Shown here: piece after piece, positions 1 through 9,154 of the stretch
Position numbering within the stretch: position 1 is the first letter of the stretch
Layout of the letters: each line of letters opens with the position of its first letter
Source of the DNA: BM003 sp963699835
GTDB lineage: Bacteria > Pseudomonadota > Gammaproteobacteria > Steroidobacterales > BM003
NCBI GenBank assembly: GCA_963699835.1
Contig: CAVOVJ010000003.1
Coordinates: forward strand, 372,001 to 436,000
Direction of reading: 5' to 3'
DNA: 64,000 nt
The notes under the pieces: generated by a model
Told to the model about the DNA's origin: nothing
The model's database searches: none
What the model saw: only the letters and a program-made list of their open reading frames with translations
Translations under genes and position numbers: made by a program

Positions 1-130
1 TTGTTTTGATGCCGACCGGTGTGTCGAGCCCGGCCCCGATTGCGGCGATTGAGCCGAAGGCGGTCAGGATATCGCACTCGCCGCGTTCGGCCGGGGCGAA
101 AACCCGCGCGTTTTTTATCAGTTGGAACAT
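1..130 (-). CDS. Isoaspartyl dipeptidase-like amidohydrolase, N-terminal fragment
   Basis: This gene runs off the left edge, so only about 43 N-terminal residues are visible. They begin MFQLIKNARVFAPAERGE and continue through a CDILTAFGSIAAIG stretch. This resembles the small N-terminal beta domain that opens IadA-type beta-aspartyl peptidases and related amidohydrolases. No metal ligands or other catalytic residues lie inside the window. The start is an ATG at 130, divergent from pmbA. Such an enzyme would hydrolyse isoaspartyl dipeptides from damaged proteins. The assignment rests on N-terminal pattern only; another amidohydrolase (a dihydroorotase-like protein, for example) is possible. 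Confidence 0.5.
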   Translation of the reverse strand, partial: MFQLIKNARVFAPAERGECDILTAFGSIAAIGAGLDTPVGIKT

Positions 131-251
131 TAGTTTTGGCCGGGTACGGTAAACCGCTCATGTTATCACGGGCGCACAGCAAACCGGGTCTGTCGCGTGG
201 CGGCCTGCGATGTCCCGGGTAGGGTAGAATCGCGGCTTCGCCAGCCAACCG

Positions 252-1610
252 ATGCCACGAATGAAACAGAACTCTGCAGATGAAATTCTCGCCGCGGGCG
301 AGCGCCTCAGCAACGTTGTTGCGCGGGTGCTGGAGCGGGCCGCTGCAAAAGGCGCGAGCGCCGCCGAGGCCGGCGCCAACCTCGATACCGGGTTGTCGGT
401 CAATGTCAGGCTCGGCGAAGTCGAGACCATCGAATACCAGCGCGATCGTGGTCTCGGTGTAACGGTCTACTTCGGTACCTGCAAGGGCTCGGCCTCCAGT
501 GCCGATCTGAGCGAGGCCGCGATTGTCGAGACCGTCGACAAGGCCTGCAGCATTGCGAGTTTCACGGCCGAGGACGACTGCGCGGGCCTGGCCGATGCCG
601 AACTGATGGCGCGCGAGGTGCCCGAACTCGACCTTTATCATCCGTGGGAGCTCACCCCGGATGCGGCGATTGAGCAGGCGCAACGGTGCGAGGCAGCGGC
701 GCTCGATCTCGATGAGCGCCTGAATAACTCGGACGGCGCGTCGGTCGCGACCCATGCGAACCTGCACGTTTACGGAAATTCCCACGGATTCCTTGGTGCC
801 TACCCGAGCACCAGTCACAGCGTCAGTTGCGCCGTGCTGGGTCAGGACGAAAGCGGCATGCAACGCGACTACTGGTATACGTCGGCGCGAGATTTTTCCG
901 CGCTGCGCCCGGCGGAGGAAGTTGGACGCATCGCCGGGGAGCGGGCACTGGCGCGGCTGGGTTCGCGCCAGGTGGACACCTGCCGGGTGCCGGTGCTGTT
1001 CCCTCCCGAACTCGCGCGTGGACTGGTTGGGCATTTCGTTGCCGCGATCCGCGGTGCGAGCCAGTACCGGCGCTCTTCTTTCTTGCTGGAAGCGGCGGGC
1101 AAGCAGATATTTCCGGCGTTCATATCGATGACCGAATATCCGCATCTGCCGGGCGCGATGGGCAGTGCGCCGTTCGATGGCGAGGGTGTGGCGACCGCGG
1201 AGCGGGTGCTGGTGGATGAGGGCGTGTTGACCGGCTACGTATTATCGAGTTATTCGGCGCGCAAGCTGGGCCTGCAAACCACCGGCAATGCCGGCGGCGT
1301 TCACAATCTGACGGTGACCGGCGGTGATGAGGATCTGCAGTCGATCATCGCGGGCATCGACAAGGGTCTGTTGCTGCGCGAGCTGATCGGCCAGGGTGTC
1401 AATGGCGTGACCGGCGACTATTCGCGTGGCGCGGCCGGATTCTGGATCGAAAACGGGGAAATCCAGTTCCCGGTGGAAGAAATCACGATCGCCGGCAACC
1501 TGCTGGATATGTACCAGAACATCGAGGTCGCCGGGGCCGATCTGGATTGTCGTGGCGGCGTGCGCTGCGGATCGATTCTTGTCGGGGAAATGACTCTCGC
1601 CGGAAAGTGA
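252..1610 (+). CDS. pmbA: Metalloprotease PmbA/TldE subunit
   Basis: This 452-residue protein has the length and composition of the PmbA (TldE) partner of the TldD/TldE protease. That protease works in the cytoplasm on modified peptides such as microcin precursors and on antitoxins. The N-terminal region (about 30-150, with LDTGLSVNVRLGEVETIEYQ) is the typical TldD/PmbA domain. The C-terminal half carries family signatures such as FWIENGEIQFPVEEITIAGN, followed by the conserved end through a GSILVGEMTLAGK tail. As expected for TldE, there is no HExxxH zinc motif; the catalytic metal site belongs to TldD, which is not in this window. The start could be the ATG at 252 or at 261. The gene is convergent with the YihY gene, with 10 bases between the stops. 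Confidence 0.93.
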   Translation: MPRMKQNSADEILAAGERLSNVVARVLERAAAKGASAAEAGANLDTGLSVNVRLGEVETIEYQRDRGLGVTVYFGTCKGSASSADLSEAAIVETVDKACSIASFTAEDDCAGLADAELMAREVPELDLYHPWELTPDAAIEQAQRCEAAALDLDERLNNSDGASVATHANLHVYGNSHGFLGAYPSTSHSVSCAVLGQDESGMQRDYWYTSARDFSALRPAEEVGRIAGERALARLGSRQVDTCRVPVLFPPELARGLVGHFVAAIRGASQYRRSSFLLEAAGKQIFPAFISMTEYPHLPGAMGSAPFDGEGVATAERVLVDEGVLTGYVLSSYSARKLGLQTTGNAGGVHNLTVTGGDEDLQSIIAGIDKGLLLRELIGQGVNGVTGDYSRGAAGFWIENGEIQFPVEEITIAGNLLDMYQNIEVAGADLDCRGGVRCGSILVGEMTLAGK

Positions 1611-1620
1611 CGCATTGAGC

Positions 1621-2972
1621 CTAGGCCGGTACCTCGGCCTGTTTGTATTCGGTCGCCTCGGCGTCGTCTACCAGGTCACGCAGGTTGCGCCCGTCCAGTT
1701 TCGCGTGGATTGCCGAATCGAGATCACGCATGACCTCGACGGCCGGCCGCAGATTGGAACTCGTGTAAGTGGCGTTGAGTTCTTCCGTGCCGCGGACCGC
1801 GGCTGTGATTTCTTCGAGGCCGATATGGTCGAGCGAGCGGCCGGGCAGGAATCGCTCATCTTCGGTAACACGCAGCAAGCCAGTGTTCTCGAGCTGTTTC
1901 AGAATCCGTTCCAGCGTCGCCGCGGGCAGGCCGATTTCCGACGCAAGGTCGTTGGTATTCCAGCCCTATGCCGCCGCGAATGAATTCTCGCGCGACCATC
2001 ACCATGACGCCAAGGGCGAGGCCTTCGCGGCCGCGGTTGGACAGGCGCACATCGACGTGACCCGGGCGCAGCGTTTCCGGGTGCTGTCGGTAGTAGGAGA
2101 GCTGAGCGCCGATCAGCAGGATCAACCAGTTCAGGTAAAGCCAGATCAACGCAACGATGCCGATCGCGAAACCCGCGTAGATCTGGTTGTTGCGCGCGGA
2201 GTTGGCGACAAAAGTGGCGAAAAATGCACCGGTCGCACCCCACAGAAAACCCGCGGTTACCCCGCCGAACAACGCCGCGCCGAAGCGGACACGCGTATTC
2301 GGAATAAAGACGTACAGGAACGTAAACACGGTGATGACGACGATGTAGGGCATCATCGTCCCGATCAGCACTATCGCGTGCCCGAAAGGTTGCACCTTGC
2401 TCAGTGCCTGAACCAGCGCGTGGTTGTGCATCGAGCCGAGCAGCGTGATCGCAATGACCATAAGCACAGGGCCAATCAGCAGCACGCTGAGATACTCGCT
2501 AAAACGACGGCCGAGACTTCGCGGCGTACCAACCTGCCACACATAGTTGAACGCTTCCTCGATCTTCTGAATCATCGACAGCACCGTGTACAGGAAAAAC
2601 ACCAGGCCCACGGTACCGAGTGCACCGGAGCGGGTGTTGTCGACAAAGCCGATGATTTTGTCGACGATTTCCCGGGCCCGCTGTTCGCCGCCGAGCGGTT
2701 CGAGAAACGGCACCATCATGTCTTCGAGACGCAGATGGAAATTGAACGCGGTCAGCAGGGCAAAGCTGATCGCAAGTAAAGGCACTACCGAGAGCAGCGT
2801 GGTGTAGACGAGGCTCATCGCGCGCAACGTCAGTTGTCCGCTGACAAAGTCGCGCGACCAGCGCATACAGATAACGCAGACCGCGCACCCCCAGCGCGGT
2901 CAGGCTGCGGCCCCGGTCCCAGCGATGATCCCAGAGAAATGCGTCGAATTTTTCGCTCAGGTCGGGAAACAT
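1621..2972 (-). CDS. YihY/BrkB-family inner-membrane protein (two frameshifts)
   Basis: An integral membrane protein of the YihY/BrkB family, historically confused with RNase BN. The reading frame is open from an ATG at 2972 (MFPDLSEKFDAFLWDHRWDR). It must shift near 2849-2857, where a CG-repeat appears two bases short, into the main hydrophobic segment. It shifts again at a CCC run (1964-1966) into the C-terminal part. With both corrected, the protein has about six membrane segments, including AMSLVYTTLLSVVPLLA and IWLYLNWLILLIGAQLSYY. These are followed by a cytoplasmic winged-helix-like tail (NDLASEIGLPAATLERILK). This is the normal architecture of the long proteobacterial members. Because conserved sequence continues on both sides of each break, I read them as sequencing or assembly indels rather than a decayed gene. 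The molecular function of the family is unknown. Confidence 0.85.
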
Positions 2973-3043
2973 ATTTGTCCGCAGCGTGCTGCCCCGATGT
3001 GGCCGGCCATGCACATGGATTGTACAGTTAGCGACTCTAACGC

Positions 3044-3877
3044 GTGAGCCGCCCCGCAATGATTGCCGGATCATACCCCGAACGGATCGTTTGTCTTACC
3101 GAGGAGACCACAGAAACGCTTTATTTGTTAGGCGAAGAGCGGCGCATTGTCGGCATTTCCGGATTTACCGTCAGGCCACCGCGTGCGCGGCGGGAGAAAC
3201 CCAGGGTCTCGGCGTTTCTGAGCGCGAAAATCGACACGATCCTCGCGCTGGAGCCCGATCTCGTGCTCGGATTCTCCGACCTCCAGGCCGATATTGCGGC
3301 CGAGCTGGTGCGTCATGGCATCGAGGTGCATGTATTCAATCACCGCAGCGTGGCGGAGATATTTCGGATGATTCGGGTGCTCGGCGGAATGATTGGCTGC
3401 GTGGACAAGAGCGAGAAACTGGTCGGCGATCTCGAGCGCGGGCTCGATGCGATCGCGGAGCAGGCGAGCCGGCTTCCGCGCCGCCCGAAAGTGTATTTCG
3501 AAGAGTGGGACGATCCGCTGATCAGCGGGATCTCATGGGTCTCCGAACTTGTCGGCGTTGCGGGCGGAGACGACTGTTTCCCCGAGCTTGCCAGGGAGGC
3601 GCTCGGCAAGAACCGCATCATTGCCGACCCGGGCGAGGTGATCCGGCGCAATCCCGATATTATTGTCGGCTCGTGGTGCGGCAAGAGATTCGCTCCGCCG
3701 AAAGTGCGCGAGCGCGCCGGCTGGGATGCGATCGCCGCGGTGCGTGACAACCAGCTCCACGAAATCAAATCGCCGCTGATCCTGCAGCCGGGGCCGGCCG
3801 CTCTTACCGATGGGGTCGAGTCGTTACATCGAATCGTTTCCGCATGGGCGCGACGCGAGCGTTCAACCAGTCAGTAG
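3044..3877 (+). CDS. BtuF-like cobalamin/metal-chelate binding protein
   Basis: A 277-residue protein of the helical-backbone solute-binding family (BtuF/FepB type). It begins PERIVCLTEETTETLYLLGEE, the usual first strand and helix of the N-lobe. Further hallmarks are FLSAKIDTILALEPDLVLGF, GIEVHVFNHRSVAEI, the connecting helix, and C-lobe motifs such as RNPDIIVGSWCGK. Family members deliver vitamin B12 or siderophore complexes to an ABC permease. Unusually, no signal peptide is visible with the GTG start at 3044 (an ATG at 3059 is the alternative), and no permease or ATPase genes are adjacent. It may be a cytoplasmic relative or depend on a missed upstream start. The last 15 bases overlap the convergent purC stop. 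Confidence 0.8.
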   Translation: MSRPAMIAGSYPERIVCLTEETTETLYLLGEERRIVGISGFTVRPPRARREKPRVSAFLSAKIDTILALEPDLVLGFSDLQADIAAELVRHGIEVHVFNHRSVAEIFRMIRVLGGMIGCVDKSEKLVGDLERGLDAIAEQASRLPRRPKVYFEEWDDPLISGISWVSELVGVAGGDDCFPELAREALGKNRIIADPGEVIRRNPDIIVGSWCGKRFAPPKVRERAGWDAIAAVRDNQLHEIKSPLILQPGPAALTDGVESLHRIVSAWARRERSTSQ

Positions 3878-4753
3878 TGTCAGGGCCTCGCGATATTTTT
3901 CGGCCGTTTTCGCGATAATTTCCCGCGGTAGTTCCGGGCCAGGTGCCTGCTTGTTCCAATCCAGTGTCTCGAGATAATCGCGCACGAACTGCTTGTCATA
4001 GCTTGGCGGGCTGCTGCCAGGGCGGTACTGGTCGGCCGGCCAGAAACGCGAGGAATCCGGGGTCAGCGCCTCGTCGATCAGGATCAGTTCGCCATGCACG
4101 TCCAGCCCCATCTCGAACTTGGTGTCGGCGATGATGATGCCGCGTTCGCGGGCGTAATTCGACGCAAACCGGTATAGCTCGAGCGCGACATCGCGCATGC
4201 GGTTGGCATTCGCAGCGCCGATGGCAGCGGACGCCGCTCCGAAGCTGATATTTTCGTCGTGATCGCCGACCGCGGCCTTGGTCGCCGGAGTGAAGATCGC
4301 CGTGTCGAGCCTGTCTGCAAGGCGCAGGCCGGGCGGCAGATCGATGCCGCAAATCGCGCCGGTTTGCTGGTAGTCCTTCCACCCCGAGCCAATAATGTAG
4401 CCGCGCACGACGGCCTCGATGGGCAGGGCCTCGAGACGTTTGACCACCATCGATCGTCCCGCCGCCTGGCGTCTTTCCCCGGCATCGGTCAGCACGTCTT
4501 CGATGGCAATGTCGAGGCAGTGATTGGGCACGATGTGCGAAGTGCAGTCGAACCAGAACTTCGATATCGCAGTCAACACCGCGCCCTTGCCCGGGATCGG
4601 GTCGGGGAGCACGACATCGAACGCGGAAAGCCGGTCGCTCGCAAGGATCAGCATGGTTTCCGTATCGATGGCGTAGACGTCGCGGACCTTGCCGCGATGG
4701 ATCAGTTCCAGGCTTTCGATGGTCGATTCGAACAAGGGTTGCGCACTGGACAT
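3863..4753 (-). CDS. purC: Phosphoribosylaminoimidazole-succinocarboxamide synthase
   Basis: PurC (SAICAR synthetase) joins aspartate to CAIR with ATP, the eighth step of de novo purine synthesis. The 296-residue product is of the longer, yeast-like class rather than the roughly 237-residue E. coli class. Recognisable motifs are IHRGKVRDVYAID at the N-terminus (nucleotide-binding lobe), ILASDRLSAFDVVLPDPIPGKG, the EAVVRGYIIGSGWKDY strand and the catalytic-loop region GIIIADTKFEMGLD followed by LIDEALTPDSSRFW. The start is the ATG at 4753; an upstream in-frame extension to 4870 lacks similarity and is rejected. It is transcribed divergently from the djlA-like gene, and its stop overlaps the preceding convergent gene by 15 bases. 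Confidence 0.96.
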   Translation of the reverse strand: MSSAQPLFESTIESLELIHRGKVRDVYAIDTETMLILASDRLSAFDVVLPDPIPGKGAVLTAISKFWFDCTSHIVPNHCLDIAIEDVLTDAGERRQAAGRSMVVKRLEALPIEAVVRGYIIGSGWKDYQQTGAICGIDLPPGLRLADRLDTAIFTPATKAAVGDHDENISFGAASAAIGAANANRMRDVALELYRFASNYARERGIIIADTKFEMGLDVHGELILIDEALTPDSSRFWPADQYRPGSSPPSYDKQFVRDYLETLDWNKQAPGPELPREIIAKTAEKYREALTLLTG

Positions 4754-4922
4754 CGGATATTTCCTTTGAATTCGCTGCCGCGGAGAATCGGTTCGACCCC
4801 TATGCAGCTGGTAACATAGCCGCTTTCGCGGGGCAGGATCCTGACCGAGCGCGAATTGTTGCAGTGGCATCGACAGCCGTCAATTTGATGCCGTCTTGTC
4901 GAGGTTGCCGCCGGAGGACAGC

Positions 4923-5730
4923 TTGAACACACTCGGAAAGCTGATTGGCGGGCTCGGAGGTTTGATTTTCCTCGGTCCGGTCGGCGGTGTTGTCGGCGTG
5001 CTGCTCGGCCATCAGTTCGACCGCGGCGCGGCGGAGTCGCGAGCGCGCGGGTCCCGGCCCGGTCTCGGCGGCGAGCGCAGCGCGCGGGTCGGTCAGCAGT
5101 TCTTCGACACGACTTTCGCCGTGATGGGGCATATTGCCAAGGCCGATGGCCGGGTGTCCGAGAACGAAATCCGCGCGGCGCGGGCATTGATGCACCAGAT
5201 GCAACTTCGCCCGGAGCAGGTGCAGCGCGCCATCGCCCAGTTCAACGACGGCAAACGCCGCGACTATGCGCTGGATGACGCGCTAATGCGTTTGCGCCGC
5301 GAGTGCGGCGGGCGCCACGATCTGTGCCGTGCCTTTGTCGATATGCAGCTGCGGGCGGCGCTCGCTGACGGGCAGATCCACAAGGAGGTGCGGCAGCTTC
5401 TGTGGCGAGTGTCGCAGGCGCTCGATATTTCCCGGGTCGAGTTTGCGCAGATCGAGGCGATGGCGCGGGCGCATCAGGCTTTTGCCGGCGGACAGCAGGT
5501 GCCGCAGCGGCGCGATGCGCTGAAGCAGGCCTACAAAGTGCTCGGTATCGAATCGTCAGCCAGCGACCTCGAGGTCAAGAAGGCCTACCGGCAGGCTGAT
5601 GAACCAGCACCATCCGGACAAACTGGTCGCACGCGGGCTGCCCGAGTCGATGCAGTCGGTCGCCGAGGAGCGGACCCGCGAGATACGCGGCGCTTACGAA
5701 ACAATACGAGACGTGCGCCAGATCAAGTAA
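4923..5730 (+). CDS. djlA: DjlA-like membrane-anchored J-domain co-chaperone (frameshifted)
   Basis: The N-terminus LGKLIGGLGGLIFLGPVGG is a glycine-rich membrane anchor typical of DjlA. It is followed by a TerB-like helical domain (roughly residues 55-190, with FAVMGHIAKADGRVSENEIR). A C-terminal J domain starts at QAYKVLGIESSASDLEVKKAYR. The frame breaks at about 5593-5598, where an extra G occurs in CAGGCTG. In the corrected frame the J domain continues with the essential HPD motif (NQHHPDKLVARGLP) and ends ETIRDVRQIK at 5730. I chose the TTG at 4923 because a GGAGG Shine-Dalgarno sequence sits just upstream. DjlA stimulates DnaK ATPase at the inner membrane. The break looks like an assembly indel. 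Confidence 0.88.
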
Positions 5731-5799
5731 ACGCCGTGGCTGCGCAAGTGCGCCGGCTTAGGTAGAGTTTTAGCCCGACCCCACTACGGAACCGAATCG

Positions 5800-6475
5800 A
5801 TGCAGGATTTTCTGATAGCACCCTCGATACTCTCCGCGGACTTTGCACGACTTGGCGAGGAGGTCGATGCGGTGCTTGCCGCCGGTGCCGATATCGTCCA
5901 TTTCGACGTGATGGACAACCATTACGTGCCGAACCTGACGATCGGTCCGCTGGTCTGCGAGGCGCTGCGCCGCCATGGCGTCAGCGCCGATATCGACGTC
6001 CACCTGATGGTGAGCCCGGTGGATCGGCTGATTCCGGATTTTGCCCGCGCCGGCGCCAACTACATTACGTTTCACCCCGAGGCGAGTGGGCATGTCGATC
6101 GCAGCCTGCAGCTGATCCGCGACAATGGCTGCAAGGCCGGCCTGGTGTTCAACCCGGCGACTCCGCTGGACTGGCTGGAATACGTGATCGACAAGGTCGA
6201 CATGGTCCTTATCATGTCGGTCAATCCGGGTTTTGGCGGGCAGAGCTTTATCCGATCGGCGCTCGACAAGCTGCGCGCGCGCGCGCGAACTGATTGACGC
6301 GAGCGGCCGCAATATCCGGCTCGAAGTGGATGGTGGGGTCAAGGTGGACAATATCGGCGAGATCGCCGCGGCCGGCGCAGATACGTTCGTCGCGGGTTCA
6401 GCGATTTTCGGCAGCGACGATTACGCGGCGACGATCGCCGCCATGCGCAAGGAGCTGGAAAAAACGCGGGCCTGA
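5800..6475 (+). CDS. rpe: Ribulose-phosphate 3-epimerase (frameshift in a CG run)
   Basis: Rpe interconverts ribulose 5-phosphate and xylulose 5-phosphate in the pentose phosphate pathway. The TIM-barrel begins LIAPSILSADFARLGEE with the catalytic serine. Conserved motifs include IVHFDVMDNHYVPNLTIGP (Asp and metal-binding His), DVHLMVSPVDR, YITFHPEASGH and MSVNPGFGGQSFI. At the alternating CG run 6273-6287 the frame breaks. The second frame then gives ELIDASGRNIRLEVDGGVK, with the catalytic Asp in DGG, and the phosphate-binding end (TFVAGSAIFG). The repeat unit has the wrong number of bases, a classic place for a sequencing slip. The stop overlaps a minus-strand terminator belonging to crp. 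Confidence 0.9.
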
Positions 6476-6482
6476 GCCCGCG
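6459..6482 (-). terminator. Rho-independent terminator of crp
   Basis: Read on the minus strand, a 7-bp GC stem (CGCGGGC pairing with GCCCGCG around a 4-base loop) is followed by six T residues. It lies just after the crp stop at 6486 and overlaps the 3' end of the convergent rpe gene. Confidence 0.8.
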
Positions 6483-6485
6483 TCG

Positions 6486-7160
6486 TCAGCCGGTTGGACG
6501 AGCCGGTTTCAGCCCCGGCTTGCGGCGCGCACCGAACACGACAATGGTCTTGCCTTTCGCGGTGAGCAACCCTTGTTCCTCGAGCACTTTCAGCACCCGT
6601 CCGGCCATCTCGCGTGAGCAGCCGACCAGCCGGCTCAGTTCCTGGCGGCTGACCTTGATCTGCATGCCGTCGGGGTGAGTCATCGCATCCGGCTCGTTAC
6701 ACAGGTCCATGATCGTGTGTGCGATGCGACCGGTTACGTCGACAAACGCAAGATCGCCGAGTTTGCGATTGGTCCGGTTGAGGCGGGTTGCAAGCTGGGT
6801 AGCGAGCTCGAAAATCAGCGCCGGGCTTTCGTTCGACAACTGGCGGAAACGCGGGTAGGTCATTTCGGCAATTTCGCATTCGCCGCGGGTGCGGACCCAC
6901 GCGCTGCGCGTCGGGCGCTCGTAAAAGAGCCCCATCTCGCCGAAAAACTCACCCTTGTTGAGATACGACAGCACCATCTCGTTGCCGTCCTCGTCCTCGA
7001 TCATGACCTCGACCGAGCCGTCAACGATGTAATACAACGTATCCGGCAGGTCGCCCGCATGAATGACTACCGACTTCGGTGAAATCGTACGGATGCGGCA
7101 GTAACTTAAGAACTTGCTGATCGCGGGGATATCCCCGTTGGCGTCGACCGCTTCTTGCAT
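6486..7160 (-). CDS. crp: cAMP receptor-like transcription regulator (Crp/Vfr type)
   Basis: A 224-residue Crp/Fnr-family activator. Residues 20-125 form the cyclic-nucleotide-binding domain. The phosphate-binding cassette GEFFGEMGLF (70-79) and the RSAWVR segment (85-90) closely match the cAMP-binding residues of E. coli Crp and Pseudomonas Vfr. A long dimerisation helix follows (about 110-140). A C-terminal winged helix carries the recognition motif VSRQELSRLVGCSREMAGRV. There is no N-terminal cysteine cluster, so it is not an Fnr-type oxygen sensor. It should bind cAMP and regulate catabolic or virulence-like genes globally. The gene has its own terminator and about 128 bases separate it from the upstream coq7 gene on the same strand. 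Confidence 0.9.
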   Translation of the reverse strand: MQEAVDANGDIPAISKFLSYCRIRTISPKSVVIHAGDLPDTLYYIVDGSVEVMIEDEDGNEMVLSYLNKGEFFGEMGLFYERPTRSAWVRTRGECEIAEMTYPRFRQLSNESPALIFELATQLATRLNRTNRKLGDLAFVDVTGRIAHTIMDLCNEPDAMTHPDGMQIKVSRQELSRLVGCSREMAGRVLKVLEEQGLLTAKGKTIVVFGARRKPGLKPARPTG

Positions 7161-7288
7161 GCGACCCCCCAGTGCCGGTTTGCGTTATGTCAATGAGATG
7201 CCGTCTTTTATAACACAAAGCGCCAGCTCGCAAGTTGCACCGGGCCAGTGAGCGTGCGGCGTGACAGGGCAGTTCAGGTGAGAGTGCG

Positions 7289-7939
7289 TCAGAACCAGTA
7301 GGCCGATCGGGTCATGATGCGAGATGTCAACGTCATCAGTCCGCGCACTGGCGCTGGTAAATCCGCGCCACCGGCTGCGCTGGCGGTTGCCCCGTGTTTC
7401 TCCTCGTCGTCGCGCATTTGCTCGAGGATCGCGCGGCTGCGCTCGTCATTCTCGGGGAGGCGCTCGAGGTGCTCATCGAGATGGCGCACGACCTGGCGTT
7501 CGGTTTCCGCGACGAAGCCGAGGCTCCAGCGGTCGCCCGCAATCCCGGCGGCGGCGCCGATCGCGAAAGCGCCGGCATACCATAACGGGCCGAGCAGGCT
7601 AGGCCGGCTGCCGAGTTCCTCGAGTCGTTCCTCGCACCATTTGAGATGCTCAAATTCCTCTTCCGCCGCCTCGTCCATGGCCGCGCGGACCTCGCCGAGC
7701 CGGGCCGTGGTCGCCTGGCCGTGATAGAGACCCTGCGCCGCGACCTCGCCGGCATGGTTGATCCGCATCAGTGCGGCGGCATGGCGGCGCTGATCCGCGG
7801 AAAGCCCGGCCTCGCCCCGGTCGCTGGCCGGGTTGCCGCGCGCGGACTTGCGCTCCACGGCCAGCAAAGAGCGGAGGACGCGGTCGACCTGGTTCACAAG
7901 TGCGTCGGGAAAATCTTTCGGAGGTGAATTCATAGTCAC
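7289..7939 (-). CDS. coq7: Demethoxyubiquinone hydroxylase Coq7
   Basis: A diiron monooxygenase that hydroxylates the ring of demethoxyubiquinone in late ubiquinone biosynthesis, on the inner face of the membrane. The 216-residue product has the repeated EXXH-type iron ligands of a ferritin-like four-helix bundle. These are RINHAGEVAAQGLYHGQ, EEEFEHLKWCEERL, the ETERQVVRHLDEHLERL helix and a C-terminal DDEEKHG. A hydrophobic stretch, LWYAGAFAIGAAAGI, is the membrane-interacting segment. This is the Coq7-type alternative to UbiF. The start is the ATG at 7939 or at 7933. With ubiE, ubiH and ubiI further right it shows that the organism makes ubiquinone. Confidence 0.95.
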   Translation of the reverse strand: MTMNSPPKDFPDALVNQVDRVLRSLLAVERKSARGNPASDRGEAGLSADQRRHAAALMRINHAGEVAAQGLYHGQATTARLGEVRAAMDEAAEEEFEHLKWCEERLEELGSRPSLLGPLWYAGAFAIGAAAGIAGDRWSLGFVAETERQVVRHLDEHLERLPENDERSRAILEQMRDDEEKHGATASAAGGADLPAPVRGLMTLTSRIMTRSAYWF

Positions 7940-8206
7940 GTATTGTACCTATTGCCCCGTGCCGCGCCCACACTGTGCCGGAGGTAACCTCATGTCCTTC
8001 GGTCGGTGTCGGAGGCAGCCCAGGGCAGACTACAATCACAGGCACGGCAGGGCGCTCAGGTAATCCCATTTTCAGGCGTTGGTGAGCCGTCCGTGCCCAC
8101 GACACTGGTCTGGGGCTGCCGTTGACGCTGTCCCGTATACGACGTCAGTTAGAAATTAAATATTTTTCAATAACTTAATGATATAGTCCTAGGTCCGGCC
8201 CAGTAT
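7940..8206. other. Intergenic region upstream of rplM
   Basis: This stretch lies between the coq7 start and the rplM promoter. Apart from an AT-rich patch near 8150-8185 just before the promoter, I see no convincing gene, RNA or repeat in it. Confidence 0.5.
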
Positions 8207-8235
8207 TTGCAAAAGCCGCGAAGCTCCTATAAAAT
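8207..8235 (+). promoter_or_regulatory. Predicted sigma70 promoter of rplM-rpsI
   Basis: A TTGCAA box at 8207-8212 and a TAAAAT box at 8230-8235 are separated by 17 bases. They lie in an AT-rich patch about 40 bases before the rplM start. The position and spacing fit a strong housekeeping promoter for the ribosomal protein operon. Confidence 0.6.
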
Positions 8236-8275
8236 TCCGCGTCTTTCTCTAGGGGCAGTCTTGCCCGGAGCCGTC

Positions 8276-8704
8276 ATGAAGACTTTTTCCGCTAAGCCCG
8301 AAACGGTTAAGCGCGACTGGTATGTGGTCGATGCCTCGGGCAAAACGCTCGGCAGGCTGGCGACCGAGATCGCGCGGCGCCTGCGTGGCAAGCACAAACC
8401 CGAATACACGCCCCATGTCGATACGGGCGATTACATCATCGTGGTCAACGCCGGCGACGTGAAGGTTACCGGCCGCAAGTTGCAGGACAAGATGTATTAC
8501 CGGCACACCGGTTACATTGGCAACCTGAAGTCGACCAACCTCGAGAAGCTGCTGGCCGAAAAGCCCGAAAGGGCGATCCAGTATGCGGTCAAGGGGATGA
8601 TGCCGAAAAACCCGCTGGGTCGGGCCATGTACAAGAAACTGCGTGTTTTTGCGGGTGCCGAGCATCCGCATGAAGCACAGCAGCCGAAGCCGCTCGACAT
8701 CTGA
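8276..8704 (+). CDS. rplM: 50S ribosomal protein L13
   Basis: L13 is an early-assembly protein of the large ribosomal subunit. The 142-residue product contains the standard family landmarks: WYVVDASGKTLGRLATEIA near the start, LRGKHKPEYTPHVDTGD, a central MYYRHTGYIG and the GMMPKNPLGRAMYKKLRVF segment before the C-terminal tail. The start is the ATG at 8276, preceded by CCGGAG. The open frame can be extended upstream to 8207, but that part holds the promoter. rpsI follows after 34 bases, the usual rplM-rpsI operon. Confidence 0.98.
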   Translation: MKTFSAKPETVKRDWYVVDASGKTLGRLATEIARRLRGKHKPEYTPHVDTGDYIIVVNAGDVKVTGRKLQDKMYYRHTGYIGNLKSTNLEKLLAEKPERAIQYAVKGMMPKNPLGRAMYKKLRVFAGAEHPHEAQQPKPLDI

Positions 8705-8738
8705 GCCGGCGCACGCAACTAACGGATATAGAGTAGTT

Positions 8739-9131
8739 ATGGCTGACAACGTTTATTACGGTACCGGGCGCCGCAAAACTTCTGCGGCACGCGTGTACAT
8801 TCGTCCGGGCAGCGGCAATATCACCGTGAATCGGCGTCCGCTGGATACCTTCTTCGGCCGCGAAACCGGCCGCATGATCGTGCGCCAGCCGCTGCAGGTT
8901 GCCGGTGTCGAAGATCGCTTCGATATCACGGTTTCGGTTACCGGCGGTGGCAACACCGGCCAGGCCGGCGCGATTCGCCATGGTATCACCCGGGCGCTGA
9001 TGGAGTATGACGAGACGCTGCGCAAGCCGTTGCGCCAGGCCGGGTTTGTCACCCGCGATGCGCGTGAAGTCGAGCGCAAGAAAGTCGGCCTGCGTAAAGC
9101 CCGTCGCGCGACCCAGTACTCCAAGCGTTGA
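8739..9131 (+). CDS. rpsI: 30S ribosomal protein S9
   Basis: S9 binds the 3' major domain of 16S rRNA, and its C-terminal tail reaches the P-site tRNA. The 130-residue product shows YYGTGRRKTSAARVYIRPG at the N-terminus, the glycine-rich GGGNTGQAGAIRHGI loop and the family-typical ending, rich in Lys and Arg and closing in QYSKR. The start is the ATG at 8739. It is the second gene of the rplM operon; tRNA-Gln begins 23 bases after the stop and may be cotranscribed. Confidence 0.98.
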   Translation: MADNVYYGTGRRKTSAARVYIRPGSGNITVNRRPLDTFFGRETGRMIVRQPLQVAGVEDRFDITVSVTGGGNTGQAGAIRHGITRALMEYDETLRKPLRQAGFVTRDAREVERKKVGLRKARRATQYSKR

Positions 9132-9154
9132 CCGAGTCTCGCGAAACGATTACT

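Noticed and set aside
6273..6287. Programmed frameshift in rpe at the CG run
   Set aside because: There is no slippery heptamer with a downstream stimulator, and similar breaks occur in many unrelated genes, so a sequencing indel is simpler.
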